Positions 48,131-57,439 are shown, counted from the stretch's first letter. The stretch is DNA of 64,000 nt from Gammaproteobacteria bacterium (GCA_030429005.1 JAUIDP010000001.1:1-64000), one strand, 5' to 3'. The notes: generated from the sequence alone by a model not told the origin. A program made the numbers and translations.

Positions 48131-49459
48131 CTATCGGCGCATACGCTGCCGCTTCCAATACGTCAGCGACCGCCACAACCACTCCACCGGCCCAAACCGG
48201 TAGCGTGCCAGCCACCACGGGCTGAGCAATAGCTGCAACGCAATCATTGCAACGACGAAGCCCATCTGCTGGAACCTTGGAACAGAGCCGTACAGGCCCA
48301 GCCCGTAGCCGTAAAAGACCGTCGTCAGGACTATGGAATGCATCAGGTAGTTCGTCAGCGCCATGCGGCCCACGGCGGCAAAACGGCCCAGCAGTTTCTG
48401 TGCGAACCGCGTCCTGATCATCAGCATCACCGTTGCGAGGTGGCCCAACCCGACAATCAGGCTGCCAAAGTAGTTGGCGATGCTGCCCGCCTGGAAGGCG
48501 TACATTGCGCTAAAGTCATGTGCATACAGGTCGTATGCGCTGTAGATTGTCAACGGCAGACCGATAGCGTAGCAAATCAGCAACATCTTGCCGTAAAAAC
48601 CGGGTGACTTTTCGGCGGCCAGGACGCCGGTCTTCATCAATGCCATACCGATCAGCATCAATGCCGTTACTCTCCAGAGCCCGAAGAACAGTGTCCCGAA
48701 AACCTGCATCATGATCGCTGTCGGTATCCTGAAAGCCAGGATATCCGCATAGCTGCCTAGATAAACCTCGACGTCCTTCTCGATGTCCTCGGCGGTCGGC
48801 GCCATCATCGGGCGTTGTTGCAGCCAGCCGTCCAGGATCTCCTGTTGCTCCGGCGAAATCTCCTCACCGGCTGCAACCATCGACGACACGTCACTCGCCT
48901 TGGCCTGGAACATCTGCATCTGCGCGCCCATGCCGAACATCATCACGACCGTAACCGGCAACAGGCAGCAGGCAATAATGACCAGGTTGCGCGGCCTGAG
49001 ATTGCGAAACAGGTATGCCAGCATGCCAATGGCCGCATACATGAACAGGATATCGCCGAACCAGATGAAATATGCGTGCAGCGCACCGATCAGTATCAGC
49101 CAGAACTGGCGACGATAGAAAATTCGGCCGTATTTTGCGCCCCGGGATTCCGCGCGGCCGGTCATCAGCACGATGCCAGCCCCGAACAGCATGGCAAAAA
49201 TACTCAGGAATTTCTGATCGAAGAAAACATGCGTAACGAACCAGGTACCGAGGTTCAGGCTGTCAGTCCCGCCCATCAGCAACGGATTCGAGTACGCCGG
49301 GAACGGCATGGCAAACGCGTAAATATTCATGACGAGTATGCCGAGGATCGCTATACCGCGGAGAATGTCGAGACTCTGGATTCGATCCGCGCCAAGAACC
49401 GGCGCGGCGCTGTCGTTGGCTGCCGCCGTACCGGACAGCACCCGGCTTGCGTCACTCAT
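48131..49459 (-). CDS. DUF418 domain-containing membrane protein
   Basis: RIQSLDILRGIAILGILVMNI; multi-TM; C-terminal GRMALTNYLMHSI. Confidence 0.9.
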   Translation of the reverse strand: MSDASRVLSGTAAANDSAAPVLGADRIQSLDILRGIAILGILVMNIYAFAMPFPAYSNPLLMGGTDSLNLGTWFVTHVFFDQKFLSIFAMLFGAGIVLMTGRAESRGAKYGRIFYRRQFWLILIGALHAYFIWFGDILFMYAAIGMLAYLFRNLRPRNLVIIACCLLPVTVVMMFGMGAQMQMFQAKASDVSSMVAAGEEISPEQQEILDGWLQQRPMMAPTAEDIEKDVEVYLGSYADILAFRIPTAIMMQVFGTLFFGLWRVTALMLIGMALMKTGVLAAEKSPGFYGKMLLICYAIGLPLTIYSAYDLYAHDFSAMYAFQAGSIANYFGSLIVGLGHLATVMLMIRTRFAQKLLGRFAAVGRMALTNYLMHSIVLTTVFYGYGLGLYGSVPRFQQMGFVVAMIALQLLLSPWWLARYRFGPVEWLWRSLTYWKRQRMRR

Positions 49460-49588
49460 ATACTGCTTCCCTCATGCTTCAATATTGTTGTTATTTTCGT
49501 CACTTGAAGCGCGGCTCTGCTGGCCGAGCTGGTTATGATAACGCAGCAATGCGGCGATTTATACCGTTGTTTTTAATAAATTAAATTC

Positions 49589-49617
49589 TTGGAAAAGTGA
49601 TTTTTTTTGGCGATACT
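49589..49617 (+). promoter_or_regulatory. putative sigma-70 promoter TTGGAA-17 bp-GATACT
   Basis: Exact 17-bp spacer with T8 tract; 35 nt upstream of the 31-aa ORF. Confidence 0.5.
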
Positions 49618-49651
49618 GAAGCCGGGCAAACAACATGAAAGGAGGTGATCC

Positions 49652-49747
49652 ATGTCTAGTGAGATATCAAAGGTGTCAGGAAAACCATTTGGTCTTATTG
49701 AAATGGGTCGCGTTTTGAAGAAGGAGCGTCTGTCCCAAATCCTCTGA
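49652..49747 (+). CDS. 31-aa peptide MSSEISKVSGKPFGLIEMGRVLKKERLSQIL (not in ORF track)
   Basis: Preceded by AAAGGAGGTGATCC (49638-49651), near-perfect complement of 16S 3' end, with 6-nt spacer; followed by hairpin. Confidence 0.65.
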   Translation: MSSEISKVSGKPFGLIEMGRVLKKERLSQIL

Positions 49748-49772
49748 CTCGTTTTCCGACATCAGTCTCACC

Positions 49773-49809
49773 GAAAGCCGTGCCTGTCGTGCTGACAAGC
49801 ACGGCTTTC
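49773..49809. terminator. strong intrinsic terminator GAAAGCCGTGC...GCACGGCTTTC
   Basis: 11-bp perfect stem plus inner TGTC/GACA stem, followed by TTGTTTC; between convergent 31-aa ORF and 49845-51089. Confidence 0.85.
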
Positions 49810-49844
49810 TTGTTTCTGCGGCACGAAATCCTCAATCGCGGCGG

Positions 49845-51089
49845 CTATCTTACGATCGCCTCGATCGCGGTCAGCGTTTCGTCAATCTCCGCGGCCGTGT
49901 TGTAGTGCACGGCACCGATACGTACGACGCCACCGCCATCCAGCAATCCCAGCATCCGCGCCGGCTCATAACCGTAGTTATGGCCACTCCAGACGAAAAT
50001 ATTCTGCTCGCCCAGCGCGCGGGCAATGCTGCCAGGTGAATGATTGTCGTGAACGAAAGAAACTGTCGGCACGCGGCGCTCCAGGGCGGCCGGGTCGCTG
50101 ATTCCCTGGATACGGACCCCCGCGATGTCCTGCAGGCCACTGATTAGCTGGTGCATCAGGCCTTTCTCGTAGTCAAACATCTCGGTAAAAGCCGTTTGCA
50201 GGTTCAGACGACGGCTGGAACCGCCGGATAGTGCCGCACCGACACCGGCAAAGTAGTGCACTGCACCGCCAGTGCCCGCCATGCCTTCGTGGCTTTGCGT
50301 GCCGGTCTCGAAACGCCACGGCAGTTCCGCGGGCGCCGGTCTGACCTTGTACGGCTCCAGTTCCAGGTAGACGTCCGACCTGGCCCACAATATGCCCTGG
50401 TGCGGACCGAAAAACTTGTAGGCTGAACAGGTGAAGAAGTCGCAACCACAGGCCTCGACATCCGGTAACACGTGCGGCGCGAGCTGCACGGCATCGACAA
50501 AGCTCCACGCTCCGGCGCTGCGCGCCTTTTTGCACATGCTTGCAATATCATTGATGGTGCCGGTCAGATTGCTGGCCCCGCCAATGCACAACAGCCGCGT
50601 GCGTTCGGAGAGAACGCTGTCGAGTGCATCGTCATCGAATTCGAATGTCTCGGTATTGAACGGCAACCAGCGAACCTCAAGGTTGTGGTCCCTGGCCATC
50701 AATAACCACGGTGCAACGTTCGCATCGTGTTCCATACGCGACAGGATGATCTCGTCGCCGGCCTTCAGGTAACGGCCAATCGACCGCGACAGGTGCAACG
50801 TCAGCGATGTCATGTTCTGTCCGAAGGTAATCTCGTCGGCGGATGGCGCATTCAGAAAATCTGCCATGGCAGATCGTGCGTCACTGACGTATCTCTCGGC
50901 GAGTTCCGCGGTGCGAAAGTAGCCGCCGAGATTGGCATTGCCCTGTAGCAGGCATTCGGACATTCGTTGCACGACCAGGTCCGGTACCTGTGTGCCGGCC
51001 GGATTATCCAGGTAGATTCGACGGGCGCCATTGTCTGTCGTCGCCAGTGACGGAAATTGCGCGCGCAAGGCGCCGATATCGAGTGCCAT
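49845..51089 (-). CDS. cysteine desulfurase-like PLP enzyme (class V aminotransferase)
   Basis: IYLDNPAGTQVPDLVVQRM, DAVQLAPHVLPDVEACGCDFFTCSAYKFFGPHQGILW. Confidence 0.9.
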   Translation of the reverse strand: MALDIGALRAQFPSLATTDNGARRIYLDNPAGTQVPDLVVQRMSECLLQGNANLGGYFRTAELAERYVSDARSAMADFLNAPSADEITFGQNMTSLTLHLSRSIGRYLKAGDEIILSRMEHDANVAPWLLMARDHNLEVRWLPFNTETFEFDDDALDSVLSERTRLLCIGGASNLTGTINDIASMCKKARSAGAWSFVDAVQLAPHVLPDVEACGCDFFTCSAYKFFGPHQGILWARSDVYLELEPYKVRPAPAELPWRFETGTQSHEGMAGTGGAVHYFAGVGAALSGGSSRRLNLQTAFTEMFDYEKGLMHQLISGLQDIAGVRIQGISDPAALERRVPTVSFVHDNHSPGSIARALGEQNIFVWSGHNYGYEPARMLGLLDGGGVVRIGAVHYNTAAEIDETLTAIEAIVR

Positions 51090-51092
51090 GAT

Positions 51093-51296
51093 CTATTCGG
51101 CCTTGCCGCCCCACTTTTCGCGGTGGGCATCTTCGGCCTGTTGACGTACCCGTGAATGCCGCCGCGTAAGCAACAGGGAATTCGGGTCGCAAACCTCGGA
51201 CCGGATCAGCCCGAGATCGCTGGCCGCATCGAACAGGCTGGGATACCAGCGTTCCCAGTTCGGCAGCAGCGTTTCCACTTCATCACGAAGACTCAT
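51093..51296 (-). CDS. 67-aa hypothetical protein
   Basis: ORF directly upstream of and co-directional with the cysteine desulfurase-like gene. Confidence 0.5.
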   Translation of the reverse strand: MSLRDEVETLLPNWERWYPSLFDAASDLGLIRSEVCDPNSLLLTRRHSRVRQQAEDAHREKWGGKAE

Positions 51297-51347
51297 GCCG
51301 GCAATGTAACCGAGGCCATCGCCGCTGACAATGAATTGCGTCTCAGG

Positions 51348-51686
51348 CTACTCTTCGGACAGCCGGAACGTCACCATGGCGATTGCCACTACCAGCGCAG
51401 CGGCCAATACGACGGGCCATTGTGTGGCGGCCGCTACACTCTCGAACAGCGACCGGCCAGCAAGCTGATCGACGACATCGGCGCCGATATGCAGCAATTC
51501 CAGGGCCGGCCTGGCGGCACACGCTGCGCCCACCAGCATGGCGATGGGCAGGGCCAGCCGACGCACCCAGACCTGGCGGCGCAGGCGCCGCAGGACCTGG
51601 TCGCTGAAGCCTGCGTCCGGGATATCCTCGACCTGGAACAGCGTCTCAAGCATGCGGTCCGCAGCGTCCTGTTGTTGGTCAGCCAT
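51348..51686 (-). CDS. putative membrane anti-sigma factor-like protein
   Basis: Start MADQQQDAADRM at ~51686, overlapping ECF sigma stop; two TM helices. Confidence 0.55.
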   Translation of the reverse strand: MADQQQDAADRMLETLFQVEDIPDAGFSDQVLRRLRRQVWVRRLALPIAMLVGAACAARPALELLHIGADVVDQLAGRSLFESVAAATQWPVVLAAALVVAIAMVTFRLSEE

Positions 51687-52269
51687 GTTGATAATCTTTG
51701 ATGTCAAAACTTGTCCTGATCTTTTCTTTACCACGAAAAATGATGGATTTCACAGTGCCAACAGGTGCATCGATCGCTGCGGAGATCTCCCGGTGCGATA
51801 GTCCGCATCCGTAGGACATCAACATGACAGCACGCTCTTCGGTCGACAGGACCGCGAGAAAGCGATCCAGGTCCGGCAACTCGTCTGCCTGTTGCGTGTA
51901 CTGCTGCTCTTGCAAGTCCCGCACCCGGCCGGCGGCATCGAGGATCTCCGTATAGCGTTTCGATTTTCTCCGGGATTGCAGGAAGGTCGTGTATGCGACC
52001 TTGAGCAACCAGCCGATGAACGACCCGCGACCGGAGAATGTCTGCAACTTGTCCCAGGCACGCAGACAGCAATCCTGCGCCAGGTCGTCCGCCTCGCTGG
52101 CATCGCCGCACAGCTTGCGCAGAAAGTTTCTGAGCTGTGACTGGTGGCGGCGGATCAGTTCCCCGAACGCTGCCGTGTCCTCGGAAGACACAGCCAGCGT
52201 AACGAGGTACTGATCGCTTTCGGTTTGTGTTGCTTTGACACTTATGACTTGCGCCCCGAGTAGAACCAC
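51679..52269 (-). CDS. RNA polymerase ECF-type sigma factor
   Basis: FGELIRRHQSQLRNFLRKLCGDASEADDLAQDCCLRAWDKL; sigma-4 LSHREISAAIDAPVGTVKSIIFRGKEKI. Confidence 0.92.
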   Translation of the reverse strand: MVLLGAQVISVKATQTESDQYLVTLAVSSEDTAAFGELIRRHQSQLRNFLRKLCGDASEADDLAQDCCLRAWDKLQTFSGRGSFIGWLLKVAYTTFLQSRRKSKRYTEILDAAGRVRDLQEQQYTQQADELPDLDRFLAVLSTEERAVMLMSYGCGLSHREISAAIDAPVGTVKSIIFRGKEKIRTSFDIKDYQHG

Positions 52270-52607
52270 ATCGTCAAATAGGCGACACCGAGACTGAACG
52301 GAAATGCAGCGAAGCCCAGCATGATCTGCAGCACTTCGTCGTCGTCTTCCGGGATGCCGAAGCCGAACGCCGCGGTACTTACAGCCAGCGCAAACCAGAT
52401 CAGGGCCGTACGCAAGTCCTTGTCTTCCGGCGGTTTCGGTGTGCCGAGCCGATCAATTATTTCCGGCGTCAGTTCATGCCCCTTGTCCAGGGCCGCTCGG
52501 ATAGTCGCCTGTGTTTCGCTGCGCGTCTTGTAACGGAACAGGAAAAACAGGCACAGGATCACGGTCAGTGCCACGAACAAAGCGATAGGTATCAAAATTC
52601 CTTCCAC
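52242..52607 (-). CDS. DUF6249-like membrane protein
   Basis: Two/three TM; Arg/Thr/Gln linker TQATIRAALDKGHELTPEIIDRLG; GTG start 52607 proposed. Confidence 0.7.
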   Translation of the reverse strand: MEGILIPIALFVALTVILCLFFLFRYKTRSETQATIRAALDKGHELTPEIIDRLGTPKPPEDKDLRTALIWFALAVSTAAFGFGIPEDDDEVLQIMLGFAAFPFSLGVAYLTMWFYSGRKS

Positions 52608-52799
52608 GGCAGGTACTCCCAATTTTGTCTGGCGCCCCAATGGGCATTGTCACCCATAAGATGCCTGTCGGTGCCCGATCGGATGCACGCTTGTTAGTCA
52701 TTGTTTTTCCGGGTTTTTCCAGGAGTAGCACAAAAATTAGGTTGCGCAGGCCCGGCCAGGATTAGACCCGCTGCCCGGTTTCGGCCGTTTACACCGGGC

Positions 52800-53621
52800 A
52801 TGAACATCTTCAGGACACTGGCGGATCCGCGCTATTACCAGATCGCCGTACTAAGCTCGCTGGTTATCTTCGGTGTTTGCATCCTGGACTTTGGCATTCA
52901 CTGGTACAACGCACTGGCGCTGATCATTTCGACACAGATCGTGCAGTACATCTGCATGCGTGTTGCCGGGCTTACACCCTTCGATCCACTCAGCGCCGGC
53001 GTCACATCCCTGTCCCTGACGATGCTGCTGCGAACCGACGCCATCGCAATCGCGGTAATTGCCGCATGCATCGCCATCGGCAGCAAATTCCTGCTGCGCG
53101 CCGGCGGCAAGCACATCTTCAATCCTGCGAATATCGCCCTCGTCACACTGATGTTTTGCTCCGACAATGCCTGGGTATCGTCCGGCCAATGGGGTAGTGC
53201 AACCCTCGGCGCACTGACGCTGGCCTGCCTGGGCTTCCTGGTCCTGACCCGGGCACGCCGGGCCGAAACGACCATCGCATTCCTGCTGGCCTACGCGGCG
53301 TTGATGACCGGCCGTGCACTCTGGCTGGGCGACCCGCTCAGTATTCCGTTACACCAGTTGCAGAACGGCGCACTTCTGATCTTCGCGTTCTTCATGATTT
53401 CCGACCCTAAGACGACGCCTGATCGCAGCAGCACACGGATTTTTTACGGCGTATTCGTGGCCAGTGTCGCCTACATCATCCAGTTTGTTTTCTACGAACC
53501 CAACGCAGCAATCATCGCGTTGATTCTGTGCGCCCCGGTGGTGCCTGTACTCGACCGGATAGCGCGAGGACGGCACTACCGCTGGGAAAGCCCGGCAGAT
53601 CCGCGCGCCAGCAACTTCTGA
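52800..53621 (+). CDS. RnfD/NqrB-like membrane protein
   Basis: Multi-TM; GGKHIFNPANIALVTLM and MISDPKTTPDRSSTRIFYG resemble RnfD/NqrB family. Confidence 0.78.
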   Translation: MNIFRTLADPRYYQIAVLSSLVIFGVCILDFGIHWYNALALIISTQIVQYICMRVAGLTPFDPLSAGVTSLSLTMLLRTDAIAIAVIAACIAIGSKFLLRAGGKHIFNPANIALVTLMFCSDNAWVSSGQWGSATLGALTLACLGFLVLTRARRAETTIAFLLAYAALMTGRALWLGDPLSIPLHQLQNGALLIFAFFMISDPKTTPDRSSTRIFYGVFVASVAYIIQFVFYEPNAAIIALILCAPVVPVLDRIARGRHYRWESPADPRASNF

Positions 53622-53626
53622 GGAGT

Positions 53627-54979
53627 ATGAACATGCGAATCCTGGTATTGACCGCAGCAATCGGTTTGACGATTGCCATATCAACGACAGCACAGGCATT
53701 TTGTGGCTTCTATGTCGCACGAGCCGACACCAGTCTTTTCAACCAGGCGTCCCAGGTGGTGCTGGTACGCGATGGCAACCGCACTGTCATCACGATGGCA
53801 AACGATTTTCAGGGCCATGTGCGGGACTTCGCCGTCGTCATCCCCGTACCGACGTTCATCGAGCGCGAGCAAATCAATGTTGCAGACAATGCCCTGATCG
53901 AACATCTCGATGCATATACGGCGCCCCGCCTGGTCGAGTATCACGACCCGGACCCTTGCGTCAGGTACGAGCAACGGGAAATGGCAATGTCCAGCGGCTC
54001 GCCGGCCAGCAAGGTTTTCGAGGACGACATGGACCGCGACCGCGCACTCGGCGTCACGATCGAGGCCAGCTATTCCGTCGGCGAGTACGACATCCTCATT
54101 CTCTCCGCCGAAGAGAGCAATGGACTGATCACGTGGCTTGACGAAAACGACTACAACATTCCGCCGGGTGCCGGGCGCGTAGTCGACAGCTATCTCAAAC
54201 AGGATATGCGCTTTTTTGTCGCCAGGGTCAATCTCGAAGAGCAGGCGAGCCTGGGATACACGAACTTGCGGCCATTGCAGATCGCCTTCGAGAGCAACAG
54301 GTTCATGTTGCCAATCCGGCTCGGCACGCTGAACGCGAGCGGCAAACAGGAACTGTATGTCTATGCGTTGACCCGCAGTGGCCGCGTGGAAACGACCAAC
54401 TATCGCACGGTCAGGCTGCCCAGCAACACCGAGGTCCCGGAGTTTGTCGAAACGGAGTTCGGTGAATTCTATCGCGACATGTTCGCGAAACAGACCAGGG
54501 CACAGAATGAACGTGCGGTTTTCCTTGAGTATGCATGGGACATGGCCTGGTGCGACCCCTGCGCGGCCGATCCGCTAACAGCGGATGAACTTCGGAGCCT
54601 CGGCGTTTTCTGGCTGCGCGACAAGACTGGACGGGGAGGCAGCAAGATCCTGCCGCAGCCGGCCCAGGATGTCTTTGTCACGCGACTGCACGTCAGCTAT
54701 GACAGCGAACACTTTCCGGAAGATCTCGTCTTCCAGGAAACCGGCGACCGGCAGAACTACCAGGGCCGCTATATCATCCGCCGTCCATTCACCGGCACTA
54801 TCAATTGCGATGCCAGTGCGTACCAGCAGGCAACCCGCGAGCGGCAGGAACGAGAAGCACAAAACCTGGCCAACCTGACCGGCTGGGACATCGACGAAAT
54901 TCGCGCCAGGGTTCCGTACCTCGGCGACATCAGGCCGGAAACGGAATCTATTCCGTGGTGGCGGCGTATCTGGCAATGA
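53627..54979 (+). CDS. DUF2330 domain-containing secreted protein
   Basis: Signal peptide; CGFYVARADTSLFNQASQVVLVRDGNRTVITMANDFQGHVRDFAVVIPVP. Confidence 0.88.
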   Translation: MNMRILVLTAAIGLTIAISTTAQAFCGFYVARADTSLFNQASQVVLVRDGNRTVITMANDFQGHVRDFAVVIPVPTFIEREQINVADNALIEHLDAYTAPRLVEYHDPDPCVRYEQREMAMSSGSPASKVFEDDMDRDRALGVTIEASYSVGEYDILILSAEESNGLITWLDENDYNIPPGAGRVVDSYLKQDMRFFVARVNLEEQASLGYTNLRPLQIAFESNRFMLPIRLGTLNASGKQELYVYALTRSGRVETTNYRTVRLPSNTEVPEFVETEFGEFYRDMFAKQTRAQNERAVFLEYAWDMAWCDPCAADPLTADELRSLGVFWLRDKTGRGGSKILPQPAQDVFVTRLHVSYDSEHFPEDLVFQETGDRQNYQGRYIIRRPFTGTINCDASAYQQATRERQEREAQNLANLTGWDIDEIRARVPYLGDIRPETESIPWWRRIWQ

Positions 54980-56081
54980 GCTCGGCTTCTGTTTCCGGGC
55001 TCATGCCAGCTTTCATCGACGCTGTGCGCTCGGCTGGCAGGGTTTTCCACCAACTCAACAGGTCACGGATGGTTTCGCGGACCGGGCGGTTTTTGAGCCC
55101 GGCCGCGACCGCCTTTTTGCCCGAAACACTTGAGACTTTCGCATTGTCTCCTTGCAGGCCGTGCCAGATCGGAAACATGCCCCAGTTTTGCACCTGGCTG
55201 TTCTCCTGCGCTTCCCGTGCAAAGCCCTCGTCTATCCATACCGGATCGACCCGGGTCGCCGAGACTGCCTGGCTGTCATCCAGCAATCGCCCCATGTTGT
55301 AGGAACCCACCGGAGTCACCGTGTTAAAAGTATCGGCCGTCCTGCGGTCCAGGCAGTCAATCGTAAAATTCGCCAGGTCACGGACATCGATGATCTGCAA
55401 CGGGTACTCCGGACCGCCCGGCACCAGCATCCGGCCGCCCTTCGATACGCGTACCGGCCAGTAGGAGAATCGGTCCGTGTGATCGCCCGGCCCACAAATA
55501 TACGTCGGCCGCAGTATCGTCAGACGATCAGGCTCGATTTCGGTACGCGCGCGTTGCTCGCAAAGTGCCTTGAGCGGACCGTAAGTTTCGCCCGTGACTT
55601 CTTCGATCGACTCGTCGTCAATCGTCGCCAGTTGCGATGACTCATCATTCGCGCTGGTGAACGATGCATAAACGGAAATCGTGGAAATGAACAGGTATTG
55701 ACCGATATTCGGCGCCAGCGTCCTCGCCGAGTTCTGCACATGCCGCGGAACATAGCCTGAATTGTCGATCACGGCATCCCACTTGCGCCCTTCCAGCATG
55801 GACAGGTCGCCGCCGCGGTCACCCTTGATCGTTTCGAGGTCGGGGAACAGGTCGTCGTTCGTGCGGCCACGATTGAACAGTGTTACCGAGTGCCCGCGCC
55901 GCAATGCCTCACCCACCATGTGTGGCCCGATGAAACCAGTCCCGCCCAGGACGAGTATGTCCAGCGACTTGCTGTCGCTCGAGCCAGCGCCTGCCTCGGC
56001 GGCGCCTGCCAATCCGGCGCCCGCCAGCGCAGCTCCCCCGAGCAGACTGCCCTTGATAAATTCCCGCCGATTGCTGCTCAC
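54948..56081 (-). CDS. NAD-dependent epimerase/dehydratase with Tat signal
   Basis: NRREFIKGSLLGGAALAGAG Tat-like N-terminus; LVLGGTGFIGPHMV Rossmann. Confidence 0.88.
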   Translation of the reverse strand: MSSNRREFIKGSLLGGAALAGAGLAGAAEAGAGSSDSKSLDILVLGGTGFIGPHMVGEALRRGHSVTLFNRGRTNDDLFPDLETIKGDRGGDLSMLEGRKWDAVIDNSGYVPRHVQNSARTLAPNIGQYLFISTISVYASFTSANDESSQLATIDDESIEEVTGETYGPLKALCEQRARTEIEPDRLTILRPTYICGPGDHTDRFSYWPVRVSKGGRMLVPGGPEYPLQIIDVRDLANFTIDCLDRRTADTFNTVTPVGSYNMGRLLDDSQAVSATRVDPVWIDEGFAREAQENSQVQNWGMFPIWHGLQGDNAKVSSVSGKKAVAAGLKNRPVRETIRDLLSWWKTLPAERTASMKAGMSPETEAELIARYAATTE

Positions 56082-56091
56082 GTGCTTCTCC

Positions 56092-56424
56092 TTATTGTTC
56101 TGCCCTGGTTACCGGAATCTCGTCCAGACCCAGTAACCGACCTGCTTCGGCAGCCGCGACCGTGTCGCCAACTTTTGCGCTTTTTTGCACCACCACCGAA
56201 TACGTTGCCTGAGGATTTTCTGCATAGAGCGCCCTGACGTGTGGCGCCAGGTTTTCCTCGACCAGCATTCTTCCGTTGACATTGAAAACGCCCGCAGGTT
56301 CCACGACTACCACGATCGCATCGGTCGAGTCCGCGGGTATTTCGGACGCAGGCGGCATCGCAACAGGCACGCCGGCCCGCTTACTACCGGTATCGGTTGA
56401 GAATTTTTTTGAGCTCGCCGGCAC
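56092..56424 (-). pseudogene. ExbD-like periplasmic domain lacking its N-terminal TM (probable remnant)
   Basis: VPVAMPPASEIPADSTDAIVVVVEPAGVFNVNGRMLVEENLAPHVRALYAENPQATYSVVVQKSAKVGDTVAAAEAGRLLG resembles ExbD after its TM helix. Confidence 0.5.
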
Positions 56425-57439
56425 CCGGGTTCAGAGATTCTAGAGGCAACTGGCACATCGGTGTCCGGGTATTGCCCATGAGATCATGCATCTCCTGGCG
56501 CGACTCGTCCATGTACAGGAGCCCGGTTGTAATTTCGCCTGCATTGAAACGTTCGCGCAGGTACTTGAACGCCGAAGCCCGGCTCGTGGGATCGTACTGT
56601 TCGTCAACCTTGCGCAATACGATCTTGCTGCCGTCGTGCAACTCGACCGGCATGGCTGAACCTTTTGCGTAAGCCGCCTTGATTTCCTCTGCAGGCGGAA
56701 CGAAATCGGCATCCACAACGTGGTGGTAGAACTGCCTGGTATGCGCGTAGCTCTTGGTCGAGCCCTCGTGGTCATTGAATGTGACACAGGGACTGATGAC
56801 GTCGACCAGCGAAAAGCCTTCGTGCAGCAACGCGCCCTGGATCAGCGGCACCAACTGCTCCTTGTCGCCGGAGAAACTGCGTGCAATATAGGTCGCGCCG
56901 AGGGACAACGCGGTACTGACAGGGTCGATCGGTTCCTGCTGGTTAGGCTCACCTTTCTTGGGCTTGCTGCCGATATCCGCCGAGGCAGAAAACTGGCCCT
57001 TCGTGAGCCCGTAGACGCCATTGTTCTCGATGATGTAGCACATATTCAGGTTGCGGCGAATCGCATGGACAAACTGTCCTGCACCGATCGACAATGAGTC
57101 GCCATCGCCGGATACGCCGATGTACATCAGGCTTCGGTTGGCCGCGTTTGCCCCGGTTGTAACTGACGGCATACGGCCGTGCACCGAGTTGAAACCATGC
57201 GCGCCACTGACAAAATACGCCGGCGTCTTCGATGAACAGCCGATGCCGCTCATCTTCGCCAGCATATGCGGCTCGATATTGAGTTCGAAAACCGCCTGAA
57301 CAATTGCCGCAGTCACGGAATCGTGGCCACAGCCGGCACACAGTGTCGAAACCGTGCCCTCGTAATCCCTGGCCGTCAGGCCGAGATCGTTTTTCGGCAT
57401 TTTCGGGTGAGCAACTTTGGGTTTGCCGATGTAACTCAT
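56384..57439 (-). CDS. 2-oxoacid:ferredoxin oxidoreductase subunit beta (KorB-like)
   Basis: TLCAGCGHDSVTAAIVQA, GIGCSSKTP, TPP motif GDGDSLSIGAGQFVHAIRRNLN. Confidence 0.93.
   Translation of the reverse strand: MSYIGKPKVAHPKMPKNDLGLTARDYEGTVSTLCAGCGHDSVTAAIVQAVFELNIEPHMLAKMSGIGCSSKTPAYFVSGAHGFNSVHGRMPSVTTGANAANRSLMYIGVSGDGDSLSIGAGQFVHAIRRNLNMCYIIENNGVYGLTKGQFSASADIGSKPKKGEPNQQEPIDPVSTALSLGATYIARSFSGDKEQLVPLIQGALLHEGFSLVDVISPCVTFNDHEGSTKSYAHTRQFYHHVVDADFVPPAEEIKAAYAKGSAMPVELHDGSKIVLRKVDEQYDPTSRASAFKYLRERFNAGEITTGLLYMDESRQEMHDLMGNTRTPMCQLPLESLNPGAGELKKILNRYR

Noticed and set aside
49638-49651. AAAGGAGGTGATCC as a 16S rRNA fragment or primer contamination
   Set aside because: Only 14 nt, no flanking rRNA sequence; position and spacing fit a Shine-Dalgarno.
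49635-49718. Alternative 27-aa frame MKGGDPCLVRYQRCQENHLVLLKWVAF
   Set aside because: No ribosome site upstream of its ATG; the extended Shine-Dalgarno is placed for the 31-aa frame at 49652.
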